Below, in pieces: positions 22,944-23,979 of a DNA stretch of 23,979 bases (position 1 is the first letter of the stretch; every line of letters begins with the position of its first letter). The translations under genes were made by a program, and so were the position numbers. The notes under the pieces are model-generated. The model ran no database searches and had not been told where the DNA came from. It saw only the letters and a program-made list of their open reading frames with translations. Location: positions 250-24,228 of the forward strand of contig JAOAJF010000010.1 in NCBI GenBank assembly GCA_026414325.1, given 5' to 3'. This DNA is from Microcaldota archaeon. Its GTDB lineage: Archaea; Micrarchaeota; Micrarchaeia; Anstonellales; Anstonellaceae.

Positions 22944-23979
22944 AATTACATTTTTTTTATTATTGGTTTTACTTTCTAACTTTGAACTAGTCTACTCTCA
23001 GGATTGGGGAAAAGCACAAAAACTTGATCAATCTTCCTTTAAATTATTTAATGTGAATTGGTATAAACAAACTTCTTATTCTGAAGAGTTTTATTGGATT
23101 AAACTAGCGATGATCGCCCTTGCACTCTGTTTTTTTGCCAATATTATTATCTATATGTTGGGCAAAGCCTTTGATGCAGAGAATGTAAAAAAATTTGCAA
23201 TATCAGAATTTTATCAAACTACAGCTACTGGTTTTTTAATAGTCTTTTTCCTTGCTTTTCTTTCTATAGGTTTTGGATATATTCAATCACTATTTCTTTC
23301 AGATTCTGCAGTTTTTCTCTGTCAGGGTCAGCAAATAAAACTTTGGTCAGAGAGTGCAGGGCCATTTACTTTAATAAAATGTAAAATAGCACAATATCTA
23401 GAAGCTGCCTATGCACTCTATTTAGACGTATATAATAAAAATAAAGCAAAAGAAGTAGAAGGCTCAAAATGTGTTTCTTATGTTGGCTGGCAAATTTGTA
23501 AAATTTGGGAAGGAGATCTCTACAAAGAAATTGAAACATATCATTATATTGCAAATAGATTGGCAACTTTATCTATCTCTTTAGTTGCTCAATATTTTTT
23601 TGTAACTTATTTGGAGCAGAATTTATTATCATTCTTTTTACCAGTTGGTTTATTGCTTAGACTTATTCCACCTCTTAGAGGAATTGGCGGGCTTTTTATA
23701 GCAGTTGCAGTAGGTTTTTACTTTATCTTTCCAATTGCTTATATATTCATTCAACCTTCTTTAGTTCAAGAGATACCTCAAGGTAGTGGGACAAGCACAC
23801 AGGATAAAATACAGACTATCTGTTTTGAAAAAATGGGACCGTTTGCTTCTTTTTCTTTTCAAAAAGAAGAAAAAGTTTCAGACAAACTAGAATTTTCCTC
23901 AGATTTAGAACAATTTATAGTGGAAGTATCTTTAGCTACATTTCTTTATCCTTTTTTGTCTTTAGCAATCACTATAATC
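22915..23979 (+). CDS. Paralogue P6: polytopic membrane protein (3' end beyond window)
   Basis: Open to the window edge, 355 residues visible. ATG 22915 lies inside the end of P5 in another frame and gives a good signal peptide (hydrophobic 12-20, cut near Y-S|Q-D at 28/29). TM1 about 62-83; cytosolic D-A-E-N-V-K-K-F-A-I-S-E-F (86-98); TM2 102-125; exposed loop with Cys in L-C-Q-G, K-C-K, K-C and I-C-K (about 130-205). Helix TM3 with F-L-P-V-G-L-L-L-R-L-I-P-P-L-R-G-I-G-G (240-258) and TM4 ending Y-F-I-F-P-I-A-Y (about 268-275) complete the signature. A further loop with one Cys follows, and a last hydrophobic stretch that is probably TM5 runs into the edge. Another start further in cannot be excluded, but it would lose the signal peptide. 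Confidence 0.85.
   Translation, partial: MFPNFSTWHKITFFLLLVLLSNFELVYSQDWGKAQKLDQSSFKLFNVNWYKQTSYSEEFYWIKLAMIALALCFFANIIIYMLGKAFDAENVKKFAISEFYQTTATGFLIVFFLAFLSIGFGYIQSLFLSDSAVFLCQGQQIKLWSESAGPFTLIKCKIAQYLEAAYALYLDVYNKNKAKEVEGSKCVSYVGWQICKIWEGDLYKEIETYHYIANRLATLSISLVAQYFFVTYLEQNLLSFFLPVGLLLRLIPPLRGIGGLFIAVAVGFYFIFPIAYIFIQPSLVQEIPQGSGTSTQDKIQTICFEKMGPFASFSFQKEEKVSDKLEFSSDLEQFIVEVSLATFLYPFLSLAITII

Noticed and set aside
23366..23566. Minus-strand 66-codon frame near the right edge
   Set aside because: It lies opposite P6, which continues through it with signal peptide and family signature.
1..23979. CRISPR arrays, insertion sequences, attachment sites
   Set aside because: No regularly spaced direct repeats, transposase genes or terminal inverted repeats were seen on reading both strands; tRNA-His shows no duplicated 3' end that would mark an integration.

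Overview
The window is AT-rich archaeal DNA, most likely from a DPANN-type archaeon (Nanoarchaeota/Woesearchaeota-like). The domain is set by the gene content: an archaeal exosome superoperon (SBDS, Rrp4, Rrp41, Rrp42, L37Ae, RpoP, Brix protein, prefoldin beta), archaeal NMD3, a DUF2070 membrane protein, and a tRNA-His with a bulge-helix-bulge intron at 37/38. Ribosome binding sites in the operon are GGTGA-like, and several transcription units appear leaderless, with an AT-rich box about 26 bases before the start codon. The exact lineage is inference.

Left part (1-4971, plus strand): RNA-processing, ribosome-biogenesis and proteostasis operon. It holds the end of SBDS, the three exosome subunits, L37Ae (whose zinc ribbon has lost three of four cysteines), a 43-residue RpoP, a Brix protein, an unassigned small protein, prefoldin beta and a DHH-family phosphoesterase.

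Middle part (4973-10221): a minus-strand pair (70-aa small protein and DUF2070), NMD3 on plus, a class V aminotransferase-fold enzyme on minus, a TPR protein on plus and tRNA-His on minus. Two divergent pairs seem to share single central AT boxes in gaps of only about 55 bp. The convergent pairs touch or overlap.

Right part (10222-23979, plus strand): an uninterrupted run of eight genes, with gaps of a few bases or overlaps, and still open at the window edge. It starts with a secreted or anchored beta-domain protein and a small coiled-coil/hydrophobic protein. Six paralogous polytopic membrane proteins follow (here called P1 to P6; P6 is cut by the edge). They share one architecture: cleaved signal peptide or N-terminal membrane segment; TM1; cytosolic amphipathic segment (L-x-x-W-x-K-x-E type); TM2; exposed loop; TM3 ending in a P-x-G-x-x-x-R signature; a short positive loop; TM4 ending in an F/W-P pair; exposed loop; TM5; and, in most, a short cytosolic tail. 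Huge outside domains are inserted at different places: about 1000 residues of Cys-rich repeats between TM4 and TM5 of P3, and about 670 residues before TM1 of P5. The predicted N-out, 5-TM, C-in topology and the tandem duplication with outsized ectodomains resemble VirB6/TrbL proteins of type IV secretion systems, especially the multiple virB6 genes of Rickettsiales. I propose this run as the membrane core of an undescribed archaeal cell-surface translocation or adhesion machine. No ATPase lies in the window, so the function is inference.
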